A stretch of DNA of 64,000 nucleotides, taken from Halonotius aquaticus (GTDB lineage Archaea > Halobacteriota > Halobacteria > Halobacteriales > Haloferacaceae). The DNA is taken from the NCBI RefSeq assembly GCF_003605575.1, contig NZ_QKNY01000018.1, positions 372,001-436,000 of the forward strand, given 5' to 3'. The translations under genes were made by a program, and so were the position numbers. Shown here in pieces: positions 25,249 to 33,852 of this stretch (positions are counted from its first letter, which is position 1; the number at the start of each line of letters is the position of its first letter). A model generated the notes under the pieces. It saw nothing but the letters and a program-made list of their open reading frames with translations, was not told the DNA's origin and ran no database searches.

Positions 25249-27201
25249 TCACTCAAAGTGGTAGCCCGCAAGCGACGAGCAGGCCGCCGGCAGCGTTTCG
25301 AGTGCGTCCCCAACCGCGTCGACTGCGGGTTTCTCATCCCGATCTGGATTACCGAGCAGCCGGACGGATTGGGTTCCGATCGACACGAACCCGAGATCGT
25401 GGCGGTCGGCGGTCGCTCGCAGGCCGAGCCCGACGGCCGCTCGGTCGTCGGCGACGCGGCGGGCGGGACTTTCGACCCCGCTCACAGTCGCTTCGTAGCC
25501 GTTGATCGCCGCCGTCAGATCGTGGCGGTCGACGCCGCGAGACGCCGCCAGCGCGTCGAGTTCGGCGTCGAAGCTGGCCCGCAGCCCGGAGTCGCGGTTG
25601 CGGTTGACGAAGTCGATATCGTCGTCAATGAGATCGGCAAGCCCGTCGATGCCGTCAGGGTTCCCCTCAGGAACGAGCAGCCCCCACTCCCGTGACCACT
25701 CGCCAACGTCGACCGCGTCGACCTCGCGGTCGGTTGGGCCGGCAACGACCGCGAGATCAGGGATTCCATCCCGAAGGCGGCGTAGCCCCTCGCGGCTTCC
25801 CACCGGGAGAAATCGGGGGCGGTCGAGCTGATCCAGCAGCTCGGTAAGCGCCGGATCAGCCTCACCGACCGCGAGTAGGCTTGGCGGGCGCACGTCAGGA
25901 TCGAACAGCTGTACCGTCACCGACTCGCCGGCTGCGAGATAGTCGGTATCAGGATCGATCGCAACGACGCCGTCGGCATCGACGAGACTCGTCGTCGCGC
26001 CCGAGCCCTTATCCACGGGATACACCAGCGGCTCGCCGTCAGCGTCCTCGATCAGCGCGACCGAGGTCAGACGAAGCCGGCCCTCGTCGTGTCGCTGCTG
26101 GGCAATCAGTTCGCCGTCAACGGTCGCAGTCGTCGGCTCGGGTTGGCCCGCAGCGGCCCGGATCGCCGGCGCGACGAAGATTCGAAAGATCGTTAGCGCG
26201 GAGACGGGGTACCCCGGCAACCCGATGTAGGCTGATTGGGCCGTCTCGCCGGTTGCTGACGGCTCGGTCGCGTCGTTGTGCTGGTCAATCCGACCGACCA
26301 ACATCGGCTTGCCTGGTTTGACCGCGACGCCGTGCAACAGGAGTTCGCCGCGCTCCTCGATGACACGGTAGATCACGTCGACCGCGCTGGCGGAGGTCGA
26401 CCCTGAGGAGAGTACAAGATCACACTCGTCGGCGGCCTGTCGGAGGAGGTTCTCCATCGCCTCGAAGTCGTCGCCAGCGTGGGGATAGACGACGGGTTCG
26501 CCGCCAGCGGCCTCGACGCCGGCGGCGATCGTGGTCGTGTTGACATCGTAGATCTCCCCGCGCTCGCTGTCGAGGGGTTCACCCGGCGGAACAAGCTCGT
26601 CGCCCGTCGAGATGATGCCGACGCGTGGGCGCGCCCGAACCGGCACCTCGTCGACGCCGAGTGCTGACAACAAGCCAATCTCACGGGGCGTTAGGCGGGT
26701 GCCGGAGCCAAGTGCGCGCGCGCCAGCGGCGATATCCGCGCCCGCGAGCATGACGTTCTCACTTGGGGCGACCGCGGTGCGGATCTCGATGGCCGTATCG
26801 TCGTTGTCGGCGTCGCCGTCACCGTTGATCTCATTGGTTCGCTCGACGACGACGACCGCGTCGGCACCGGGCGGCATGACCGCGCCGGTCGAAATCTCGA
26901 CGCAGGTGCCGGGGTCGACTGTCACGTCCGGCGTCTCACCGGCGTGAACCGTGCCGGCACGGTCGAGGACGGCTGGATCGACCTCGCCCGCGCCGACGGT
27001 GTCGCTGGCATGCACGGCGTAGCCGTCCATCGCCGCCCGATCGAACCCCGGCACGTCGATGGCGGCGTCGACGCGCTCGGCCAGCACCCGACCCCTGGCC
27101 TCGCGAAGAGCGACCTGCTCAGTGCCGCCGCCAAGATCGAGATCGGCGATCGTTTCGCGGACGGTTTCGGGATCGGCCAGTGTGCGGAACTCCTTGGTCA
27201 T
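25249..27201 (-). CDS. MoeA-like molybdenum-insertion protein fused to a binding-protein-like domain
   Basis: A 650-residue fusion. Residues 1-405 are a MoeA module: FDRAAMDGYAVHASDT, then VEISTGAVMPPGADAVVVVE, then VGIISTGDELVPPGE and LVLSSGSTSASAVDVIY, and GLPGYPVSALTIF. Residues about 425-650 form a periplasmic-binding-protein-like domain (RRLRDGIPDLAVVAGPTDRE ... VNRNRDSGLRASFDAELDAL), here cytoplasmic. Such fusions are thought to combine molybdate insertion into molybdopterin with substrate or molybdate sensing. The start ATG 27201 overlaps the stop of the first MoeA gene (ATGA). Two MoeA-type proteins in one operon suggest separate roles, e.g. Mo versus W or different cofactor forms. 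Confidence 0.88.
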   Translation of the reverse strand: MTKEFRTLADPETVRETIADLDLGGGTEQVALREARGRVLAERVDAAIDVPGFDRAAMDGYAVHASDTVGAGEVDPAVLDRAGTVHAGETPDVTVDPGTCVEISTGAVMPPGADAVVVVERTNEINGDGDADNDDTAIEIRTAVAPSENVMLAGADIAAGARALGSGTRLTPREIGLLSALGVDEVPVRARPRVGIISTGDELVPPGEPLDSERGEIYDVNTTTIAAGVEAAGGEPVVYPHAGDDFEAMENLLRQAADECDLVLSSGSTSASAVDVIYRVIEERGELLLHGVAVKPGKPMLVGRIDQHNDATEPSATGETAQSAYIGLPGYPVSALTIFRIFVAPAIRAAAGQPEPTTATVDGELIAQQRHDEGRLRLTSVALIEDADGEPLVYPVDKGSGATTSLVDADGVVAIDPDTDYLAAGESVTVQLFDPDVRPPSLLAVGEADPALTELLDQLDRPRFLPVGSREGLRRLRDGIPDLAVVAGPTDREVDAVDVGEWSREWGLLVPEGNPDGIDGLADLIDDDIDFVNRNRDSGLRASFDAELDALAASRGVDRHDLTAAINGYEATVSGVESPARRVADDRAAVGLGLRATADRHDLGFVSIGTQSVRLLGNPDRDEKPAVDAVGDALETLPAACSSLAGYHFE

Positions 27202-28457
27202 GGCAACGCCTCCCAGTGTTCGACCGCGACCGTCTCGCCCGCGCTGTAGCCCTCCCGCTCCTCGGGGATGACGACCCACCCGTCAGCCAGCGCGACGCTG
27301 GAGAGGATACCCGCGCCGCCGGTGCGGATCGGCGTTGCGGTGAGCCTGTTCTCCTCGTCGCCAGCGTCGGTCTCGCTGTCGCCGTCGCCCGCGCTCGTTT
27401 TGACACGAGCGAACGTTCGAGTACCGGGCTCGCTGGGGAGTTTGCGATCCAGCGTCGCCGACTGCATCGGCACCGGCTCAACTGACATGTGACCCGCCTG
27501 CTTGAGCGCGGGGCGGAGGAACTGCTGGGCGGTGATGATACAAGCGACCGGATTGCCGGGCAGCATGAGCACCGGCGTCTCTTCGACGACGCCGAGGGCG
27601 ACGGGGTAGCCGGGTTTGATCGCCACACCGTGAACAAGCACCTCACCGAGTTCGTCGACGACCTCCGGCAGGAGGTCGCGCTCGCCGACCGAGGAGCCAC
27701 CCGTCGTGACGATCACGTCCTTCGTAAGATCGCGCTGGATCGCCGCCCGGAGCGCGGATTCGTCGTCGGTGACGGTGTTGCGATAGGTTGCGACGCCACC
27801 CCAGCGGTCGACCAACTGTGAGACGGTCAGCCCGTTGGTTTCGATATGTTCGCCTGGTTCGGGATCGGCTTCGACGAGTTCCTCACCGGTCGGGACGACG
27901 CCGACGGTGGGGGTCTGGTAGACCTCGACCTCGTAGCAGCCGACCGATTTCAGCAAGCCGAGATCCGAGGGTCGAAGGCGGTGACCCGGCTCGTAGAGCA
28001 ACTGACCCTCGGTGACATCTTCGCCGACCGGGCCGACGTTGGTGCCCGCAGCGAGGGCCGCAAAGACCTCGATCTCGTCGCCGACGGGGTCGGCTTCCTC
28101 GATTTTGACGACGGCGTCGGCTCCGCGTGGGATTTCACTGCCGGTGTGGACGGGAACGGCTCCGTCGGGTCGACAGTCGGCCTCGCGGTCGAGTGCGTCC
28201 AAAACGACTGGGCTGCGATCCGACGCGCCGACGGTATCGCCTGCGCGAACGGCGTAGCCGTCCATCGCGGCGCGTTCGTAGTTCGGCACCGGAGCGGGGG
28301 CTGTGAGTTCTGTCGCCACCACACGGCCGTCGGCCAGTGATAGCCGCAGGCGTTCGGTGCGGTCGTGGGGCGTGATCGCCGACAGCAACTGCTCGCGGGC
28401 GGCCGCAAGGCGGGTTCGATCCTTGAACCCGGCACGGCGTCGATCCTCGGGTGGCAT
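27198..28457 (-). CDS. moeA: Molybdopterin molybdenumtransferase
   Basis: A 419-residue MoeA of normal size: NYERAAMDGYAVRAGDT, then VPVHTGSEIPRGADAVVKIEEA, VGVVPTGEELVEAD, VIVTTGGSSVGERDLLPEV and LPGNPVACIITAQQF. It inserts metal into adenylylated molybdopterin in the cytoplasm. A short acidic Asp/Glu insert lies in domain IV. It is the first gene of a two-gene minus-strand operon with the fused MoeA paralogue. No other Moco genes are in the window. Confidence 0.93.
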   Translation of the reverse strand: MPPEDRRRAGFKDRTRLAAAREQLLSAITPHDRTERLRLSLADGRVVATELTAPAPVPNYERAAMDGYAVRAGDTVGASDRSPVVLDALDREADCRPDGAVPVHTGSEIPRGADAVVKIEEADPVGDEIEVFAALAAGTNVGPVGEDVTEGQLLYEPGHRLRPSDLGLLKSVGCYEVEVYQTPTVGVVPTGEELVEADPEPGEHIETNGLTVSQLVDRWGGVATYRNTVTDDESALRAAIQRDLTKDVIVTTGGSSVGERDLLPEVVDELGEVLVHGVAIKPGYPVALGVVEETPVLMLPGNPVACIITAQQFLRPALKQAGHMSVEPVPMQSATLDRKLPSEPGTRTFARVKTSAGDGDSETDAGDEENRLTATPIRTGGAGILSSVALADGWVVIPEEREGYSAGETVAVEHWEALP

Positions 28458-28552
28458 AGCCTCGCTTACGGGGCCGTCCTCTTAAGCCGCGGCCTCGCGG
28501 CAGAACGGCACCGACCGCGGGGTTTTTCGACCTCCCGACCCTACAAGAGCGT

Positions 28553-28912
28553 ATGTCACCATTGCGCGATGCGTTGCAGGAGTTGCCGGATGCGGTGTTC
28601 GCTGATCTCTTGGAGTCCGACGACGCCTACCTGCTGGTGCTCGATGTTCCGGGGGTGACCGCCGAGACCGCCGACATCCACACCGAAGGCGGACGGCTGG
28701 TCGTCGAGGCCCGCCGCGGGAAGTCGGTGCCCCCGGAGTTTGAGTATCTCCGGGAGGATCGGCCGCTGTTTCTCGACGCCGAGTTGCCGCTGCCACGCGA
28801 GGCAGACGGGAGCGCGGCGAGCGCCGAGATCGACCGCGGCGTCTTAGAGATCCGGCTGCCGAAAGCCGACGCCGACGGGGAGCCGATCCCGATCGACGAC
28901 GCCTCGGCGTAG
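28553..28912 (+). CDS. Hsp20/alpha-crystallin small heat-shock protein
   Basis: A 119-residue protein with an alpha-crystallin domain: YLLVLDVPGVTAETADIHTEGGRLVVEARR, then LPLPREADGSAASAEIDRGVLEIRLPKA (the GVLxIxLPK signature). The N-terminal arm is only ~20 residues and the C-terminal extension is short, ending EPIPIDDASA with an I-P-I contact motif. It should act as an ATP-independent holdase in the cytoplasm. The UbiB-type kinase gene starts on the very next base after its stop, so the two are translated from one message. Confidence 0.88.
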   Translation: MSPLRDALQELPDAVFADLLESDDAYLLVLDVPGVTAETADIHTEGGRLVVEARRGKSVPPEFEYLREDRPLFLDAELPLPREADGSAASAEIDRGVLEIRLPKADADGEPIPIDDASA

Positions 28913-30598
28913 GTGGTCGCTCTGGTCTCTTTGCGTGCCTACTGGCGGTTCGTCGTCGTCGCCTACCGGTTTCTGCCCCTGATCGTCGCCTACCTGCGGG
29001 ATCGACGGCGGTTCCTCATCGTCGGCGGGAGCCGGCAGGTCAGCCGCGAGATGCAACGCGAGCGCGCAGCGGTACTCTTAGACACGCTGTTGATGCTGGG
29101 GCCGACGTTCATCAAGCTCGGCCAGCTGCTGTCGACACGGCCCGACATCCTCCCGAAGGCCTACATCGAGGTGCTGTCGAGTCTGCAGGATGACGTGCCG
29201 CCCGCGCCGTGGGCGGAATCGAAGCTCGTCATCGAAGAGGAGTTGGGTGATGTCAACGAGGTCTACGACGACTTCGACACCGAGCCGATCAGCGGCGCGA
29301 GTCTCGGCCAGGTGTATCTCGCCGAATACGAGGGCGAGCAGGTCGCCGTCAAGATCCGACGACCGGGGATCGAATCGCTTGTCGAAGCCGATCTGAAGGT
29401 GTTGCGGTGGTCGATTCCGATCCTCGTGCGGTTCATCGGCGAGGGCCGTGCCTTCTCGCTTGACAGCCTCGCCGACGAGTTCAGCAAAACGATCCGCCAA
29501 GAAATGGATTACAGCCGCGAACGCGACATCTTAGAGGAGATCCGCGGCAACTTCGACGGCAACGACGCCATCGACATCCCCGAGCCGATCGATCCGGTCT
29601 GTAGCCCGCGGGTGCTCACGATGGAGTACATCCCCGGAACGAAGATCAACGATATCGAGACCCTCGACGGGAAAGATCTCGATCGAACCGAGTTGGCGAC
29701 GACGCTCCAAGAGGTCTACCTCCAGATGATCATCGAGGACGGTGTCTTCCACGCCGACCCCCACCCGGGCAATCTGGCGGTGAAAGACGACGGGACGATC
29801 ATCTTCTACGATTTCGGGATGTCGAGTACAGTCGACCCCTTCATCCAAGAGAAGATCGTCGAGTTCTATATCGCCGTCGCCAACCAGGATATCGACGCGA
29901 TCCTCGATACGCTGATCGACATGGGGACGCTCAGCCCGACGGCCGATCGGGAGGTCATGGGCAACGTCTTAGAGCTCGCTATCGCCGATGCTCGCGGCGA
30001 AGACATCGAGCAGTACCGCGTCAACCAGATCATCGAACAGGTCGAGTCGACGATCTATGAGTTCCCGCTGCGACTCCCCCGCAATCTCGCGCTCGTCCTC
30101 CGGGTGGCGACCGTCGTCGAGGGAGTCTGTGTCACCCTCGATGAGGACTTCGATTTCATCTCGGTGGCGACCGACTACCTCACCGAGCAGGGCTACCGCG
30201 AAGAGACGGTCAAGCGGCTGGCCACGGAGGCCGGCGAACAGGTACAAGACACCGCCGAGGCGCTGTTTACCGTCCCGCCGAAGCTGAACCGGGTGTTGGA
30301 TACAGTCGAACGCGACAACCTCACGGTCAACGTCCAGATCGACGACGAAAACCACGTGCTGGATAAGCTGGCCAAGCGCATCTCTTACTCGATTATCGTC
30401 GCCGTCGGGCTGCTGTCGGCGTCGATCATCTACTCCTTTACCGGCCAGTGGCGCATCTCGGTGGCGATTCTGGCGTTGACAGTGCCGATGGTGTTCTTCC
30501 TCTATCGGTCGTTCAAACAACCGACCGGGCTGCGGGCGCGCCCGCAGTTCACCCGCCAGAGCATGCGCCAACAGCGGCAGCGTGACGAGGAGCGATAG
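28913..30598 (+). CDS. ABC1/UbiB/ADCK-family atypical kinase
   Basis: A 561-residue protein starting at GTG 28913, immediately after the Hsp20 stop codon. It has the family KxGQ motif (FIKLGQLLSTRPDILP), the Ala-rich loop replacement GASLGQVYLAEYEGEQVAVKIRRPG, ExD-type helix, catalytic HADPHPGNLAVKDDG and the metal-binding YDFGMSS. Two hydrophobic helices near residues 490-535 anchor the C-terminus in the membrane. UbiB proteins support quinone synthesis or membrane lipid handling; in haloarchaea the likely beneficiary is menaquinone, but that is inferred. Confidence 0.92.
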   Translation: MVALVSLRAYWRFVVVAYRFLPLIVAYLRDRRRFLIVGGSRQVSREMQRERAAVLLDTLLMLGPTFIKLGQLLSTRPDILPKAYIEVLSSLQDDVPPAPWAESKLVIEEELGDVNEVYDDFDTEPISGASLGQVYLAEYEGEQVAVKIRRPGIESLVEADLKVLRWSIPILVRFIGEGRAFSLDSLADEFSKTIRQEMDYSRERDILEEIRGNFDGNDAIDIPEPIDPVCSPRVLTMEYIPGTKINDIETLDGKDLDRTELATTLQEVYLQMIIEDGVFHADPHPGNLAVKDDGTIIFYDFGMSSTVDPFIQEKIVEFYIAVANQDIDAILDTLIDMGTLSPTADREVMGNVLELAIADARGEDIEQYRVNQIIEQVESTIYEFPLRLPRNLALVLRVATVVEGVCVTLDEDFDFISVATDYLTEQGYREETVKRLATEAGEQVQDTAEALFTVPPKLNRVLDTVERDNLTVNVQIDDENHVLDKLAKRISYSIIVAVGLLSASIIYSFTGQWRISVAILALTVPMVFFLYRSFKQPTGLRARPQFTRQSMRQQRQRDEER

Positions 30599-30629
30599 CC
30601 CCCGTGACGCGGCCACACGCTATGGCAGG

Positions 30630-31520
30630 TTAGGTGTTGACCGTGTCAAGTTCTGTATTCGCCAGCATCTTGCCCTTCTGTGTCAGGCCGACGCCGTCAT
30701 CGGGATGTGTCACCAATCCATGATCAAGTGCTTGCTCATAGAGAGACTCAAATTCGCTTGTATTCCCGTCAGTGAGGGCGTGCATGGTCTGTGTGAGATC
30801 ATGCGTGGTGTAGTAGCCGACGACTAACTGGGTTTCAGCCTCACTCACGTTCGTCTCCTCGATCTCCGCTTGGAGTTGGGCGTATTCCGTCCGGAGATAG
30901 CGGTTGAACAGGCGTTGCAGGCGGGTCTGCATAAGCGAGAGGTAGCTGGTGGTTCGGGTGTGGGATTTCATGTGATCGACCTTGATCACATCCCGTTTGC
31001 CTCCGCCGATCGTCCGTTTGCCGAACTGAATATTTACGATCTCACCAAGGGCGATCGATTTGGTGCCCCCTGTCTCCGGTGTGAACACCACCCGATCCGG
31101 TTTGATCGCGACCTCCATCTGTTGGGCGGCTGTGTCCGTCTGTTGGCCACCCTTCTGGGCACCAAATTCAACGAGGCCCGTAGCGCCGTTGATGGGCTTC
31201 GCAAACAGGTGATACTCAAAGACATCGGCGTACTCCGGGTCGTACTCGATAAAACAGACGTGTGAGGTGTCTGCAGGAGAGAATTTGATGCCGACGACCT
31301 CTGTAAACGCATCCTCGAATCGCTCGGGTGGGGTGCCGATCGTGAGGTTCGTGACCGTATCGACGGCGATGTCAACCGATTGGGTGCCGGCCCGGAGTGA
31401 GATGCTGTCGCCATCGAGTTCACAGACGCCGTTCTGGATATCGGAGCGCCTGATGGCGGTGGAGTAAAATCGGGTCTGGAACTGTGTTGTAAAGCCAGCC
31501 GGATCGTCGCCGCCGCGCAT
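30630..31520 (-). CDS. CheF-family archaeal taxis adaptor (orphan)
   Basis: A 296-residue protein. The N-terminal ~190 residues are two beta-rich modules (SISLRAGTQSVDIAVDTVTNLTIGTPP; VVFTPETGGTKSIALGEIVNIQFG). Then comes LQRLFNRYLRTEYAQLQAEIEETNVSEAETQLVVGYY and a winged-helix-like C-terminus ending GLTQKGKMLANTELDTVNT. This matches CheF, the archaeal protein that links CheY to the archaellum motor. It differs from canonical CheF in several stretches and no che or arl genes are adjacent, so it may be a second CheF-like adaptor. It is convergent with the UbiB gene and divergent from the oxidoreductase gene. Confidence 0.72.
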   Translation of the reverse strand: MRGGDDPAGFTTQFQTRFYSTAIRRSDIQNGVCELDGDSISLRAGTQSVDIAVDTVTNLTIGTPPERFEDAFTEVVGIKFSPADTSHVCFIEYDPEYADVFEYHLFAKPINGATGLVEFGAQKGGQQTDTAAQQMEVAIKPDRVVFTPETGGTKSIALGEIVNIQFGKRTIGGGKRDVIKVDHMKSHTRTTSYLSLMQTRLQRLFNRYLRTEYAQLQAEIEETNVSEAETQLVVGYYTTHDLTQTMHALTDGNTSEFESLYEQALDHGLVTHPDDGVGLTQKGKMLANTELDTVNT

Positions 31521-31587
31521 AGTTGTGTAGTAGGTGTGTTCGATCGTACTATTGAATATATCCTCGGTCTGCCCTGCTGGTCAGTGA

Positions 31588-31615
31588 CACGGGTAGTGCC
31601 AAGAGCACCCCCGTG
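31588..31615. other. Two-step hairpin in the CheF-oxidoreductase intergenic region
   Basis: CACGGG (31588-31593) pairs with CCCGTG (31610-31615), and inside it GTGC (31596-31599) pairs with GCAC (31605-31608) around a CAAGA loop. Only TA on one side and a single C on the other are unpaired. It lies about midway in the 213-bp region between divergent genes, 68 bp from cheF and 119 bp before the oxidoreductase ATG. It may be an operator, a small-RNA element or chance. Confidence 0.3.
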
Positions 31616-31733
31616 GTGGTGTCAGTGGGCAGTGGCGAGACGACTGAAACAACGCCCAGTGGTGACCGCCGTGGCCGACAGTCGTGAAACCATTCGAGCC
31701 AACAGTTATTCGCGTCCCGACCGTACAGCACAT

Positions 31734-32675
31734 ATGCGAATACTCGTCACCGGCGCGACCGGGTTCGTCGGCGGCAACCTCGTCGACGCCCTTCTCGCTG
31801 CTGACCATGAGGTGACGATCCTCACCCGAAGCCGCGAGCGCTACGACGGCCCCGAGGAAGTTCGGGTCGTCGAGGGCAACGTCTTGGAGCCGGGCAGCTT
31901 CGATGACGCCCTCGATGTCGACCTCGCGTACTATCTGATCCACTCGATGGGTGCCGGCGGCGACTACGCCGAACGCGACCGCCGGGCCGCCCGCAACTTC
32001 TCGGAAGCCGCCAGCGACGCCGACCTCGACCGCGTCGTCTACCTCGGCGGGCTTGGGGCCGACCGCGACAACCTCTCGCCGCACCTGCGCTCACGCCGGG
32101 AGGTCGAGCGCATCCTCGGCCGTGGCAAGTACGACCTCACCGTCCTCCGGGCGGCGATCATCATCGGCGCGGGCTCGATCAGTTTTCAGTTAATTCGGCA
32201 ACTCGCGGGGCGGCTGCCGGTAATGATCACACCGAAATGGGTACACACCGAGTGCCAGCCGATCGCCATCGACGATGTGATCAGCTATCTCGTCGGCGTC
32301 GCCGAAACGCCCGAGACCGCCGGCGAAACCTACGAGATCGGCGGCCCAGACGTGTTGACCTACGCGGAGATTCTCAAGGAAACCCGCCGCCAGCTCGGCG
32401 GTCGGCTCCGGATCGTCCCCGTCCCGGTGTTGACCCCGCGGCTGTCCTCGTGGTGGATCCGCTTTGTGACCGATGTCGACCCCGCGGTCGCCCGCCCGCT
32501 GATCGACGGCGTCAAAAACTCCGTTGTCGTCACCGACACCCGAATCCAGGATATCCTCCCCCGCGATCGGCTCCGCTTCGAGGCAGCGGTCGCCGACGCG
32601 CTTGCTGACGAGCCGGCAGCAACACCGACCCCGAAAGCTCGCCTCGGGCGATTGCTTCGCGGGAGCAAGCCATGA
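31734..32675 (+). CDS. NAD(P)-binding atypical short-chain oxidoreductase
   Basis: A 313-residue protein with the Rossmann opening MRILVTGATGFVGGNLVDALL (GxxGxxG) and RDNLSPHLRSRREVERIL further on. It lacks the YxxxK of classical SDRs, and looks like the NmrA/complex-I-NDUFA9-like atypical SDR group. The substrate is unknown; haloarchaeal relatives are annotated as nucleoside-diphosphate-sugar epimerase-like. ATG 31734 gives the proper N-terminus; an upstream extension in frame to 31536 is not protein-like. TATA candidate GTTATTC at 31706-31712 is 22-28 bp upstream. Confidence 0.82.
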   Translation: MRILVTGATGFVGGNLVDALLAADHEVTILTRSRERYDGPEEVRVVEGNVLEPGSFDDALDVDLAYYLIHSMGAGGDYAERDRRAARNFSEAASDADLDRVVYLGGLGADRDNLSPHLRSRREVERILGRGKYDLTVLRAAIIIGAGSISFQLIRQLAGRLPVMITPKWVHTECQPIAIDDVISYLVGVAETPETAGETYEIGGPDVLTYAEILKETRRQLGGRLRIVPVPVLTPRLSSWWIRFVTDVDPAVARPLIDGVKNSVVVTDTRIQDILPRDRLRFEAAVADALADEPAATPTPKARLGRLLRGSKP

Positions 32676-32742
32676 GCGGCGTCGGCGAGCCGACACCGAA
32701 ACCGATAGCTCCGAGTAGCTGGCGGTCAATCGGGAGACACTG

Positions 32743-33465
32743 ATGGCCAAGGAGTACGGCGACACGTGGGTCTATGAAGGGATTGTCGGCGGACTCCCGG
32801 GGATCGAGCTTTCGAACACCCACGCCGTCGCCATCCAGTTTGGGCTGTTTCAGGTCGGGATCTTCGTGTTTGCGGCGATCTATGATCTCTGGTCGGCCGC
32901 CCTGGCCGGCACGGCCGCCGTCGTCGTCGCGACGGTTGGCAGCGTCGCCATGCACCGCCTAGGTACACGAAACCGGGCGATCGACGCGCCAGCAAAATAC
33001 TACCGGCTGTTGTTTGGCTCCAGCATCGAGGTCGTGCTGTCGGTGCTGGCGTTTATCGCGCTTATTACGCATCTATTCGTGTTTGACGTGCAGTCGCCCG
33101 GCGAACCGCTGATCGCCACACTGTTCGGCGCCGAGCCGCCGGTGGTCGTCGTCTACCTCGTGTTGTTGGTCGCCTGGGATCTCTGCTACCGGATTGGCAC
33201 CTCGTGGTGGGCTGCTGTCGTCTCGCTGTGGCGCGCGCTCACCATCGCCTGTGAGCCGGGCGTTGCGAACCAATTCGTTCGAACCGATCTGGAAAACGTC
33301 GGGTTTGCGTTCTCACAGGTCATCCTGCTGCCGTTTCTGCTCGACCAGCCGGTGTTGCTCGTCGCGGTCAGCGGCCACATCGTTGCCGTTGGTGTCGTCT
33401 CGGCGGCGTCGATCTGGCTCACGCGGACAGCCGCCGACCCGCTTTTAGCGACGACACGCGACTGA
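32743..33465 (+). CDS. Multi-pass membrane protein, haloarchaeal unknown
   Basis: A 240-residue protein with about six hydrophobic helices (approximate residues 30-50, 50-70, 95-115, 128-148, 183-203, 208-228). The first ~20 residues are polar (KEYGDTWVYEGIVGGLPGIE) and probably cytoplasmic. It resembles conserved haloarchaeal integral membrane proteins without known function (DUF7530-like from memory). Few charged residues lie within the helices, so a transporter role is not evident. It follows the oxidoreductase gene by 67 bp on the same strand and may be co-transcribed. Confidence 0.75.
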   Translation: MAKEYGDTWVYEGIVGGLPGIELSNTHAVAIQFGLFQVGIFVFAAIYDLWSAALAGTAAVVVATVGSVAMHRLGTRNRAIDAPAKYYRLLFGSSIEVVLSVLAFIALITHLFVFDVQSPGEPLIATLFGAEPPVVVVYLVLLVAWDLCYRIGTSWWAAVVSLWRALTIACEPGVANQFVRTDLENVGFAFSQVILLPFLLDQPVLLVAVSGHIVAVGVVSAASIWLTRTAADPLLATTRD

Positions 33466-33562
33466 GGACAACTGTCGACGCCGATGACAACGATGGGTCG
33501 ATAGCAGCGGTGCTACGCGAATGAAAGCCCGACAGACGGTGTCACCGCGGCGACCCGGCAGG

Positions 33563-33736
33563 TCACTCGGTTTGGAGCTGTTCGAACTGCGCCAACAGCT
33601 CGTCGGCGGACTCGCCGGTGTCGTACTCCATCGACCCCTCGTACTCGGAGCGGGCCTGCTCGAAATCGGCATCGACCGTCGCGTTCTTTCGCTCCCGGCG
33701 TTCGTGTTCAGCTTCGTCGTAGTCGCCAAGTGACAT
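33563..33736 (-). CDS. DUF5786-type small acidic protein
   Basis: A 57-residue protein: MSLGDYDEAEHERRERKNAT, then a middle with EYEGSMEYDTGESADELLAQFEQLQ. This matches the haloarchaea-specific DUF5786 pattern (GxYDExE start, ExEYD-x-G-x-S-x-xELL end). Function is unknown; relatives are conserved across the class. ATG 33736 is preferred to an in-frame ATG 27 bp upstream that lies within the A/T-rich promoter region (AAATAAATAGATAT, 33762-33775). Confidence 0.8.
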   Translation of the reverse strand: MSLGDYDEAEHERRERKNATVDADFEQARSEYEGSMEYDTGESADELLAQFEQLQTE

Positions 33737-33852
33737 GGTATACCATACCTTGGAAGCTGCCAAATAAATAGATATCGGTCAGCGGCATCGCTGCGCACAG
33801 CCAACCTGCCGAAGCCAGAACACGTAACTACCCCGCAGGCGACTATGTGTGC

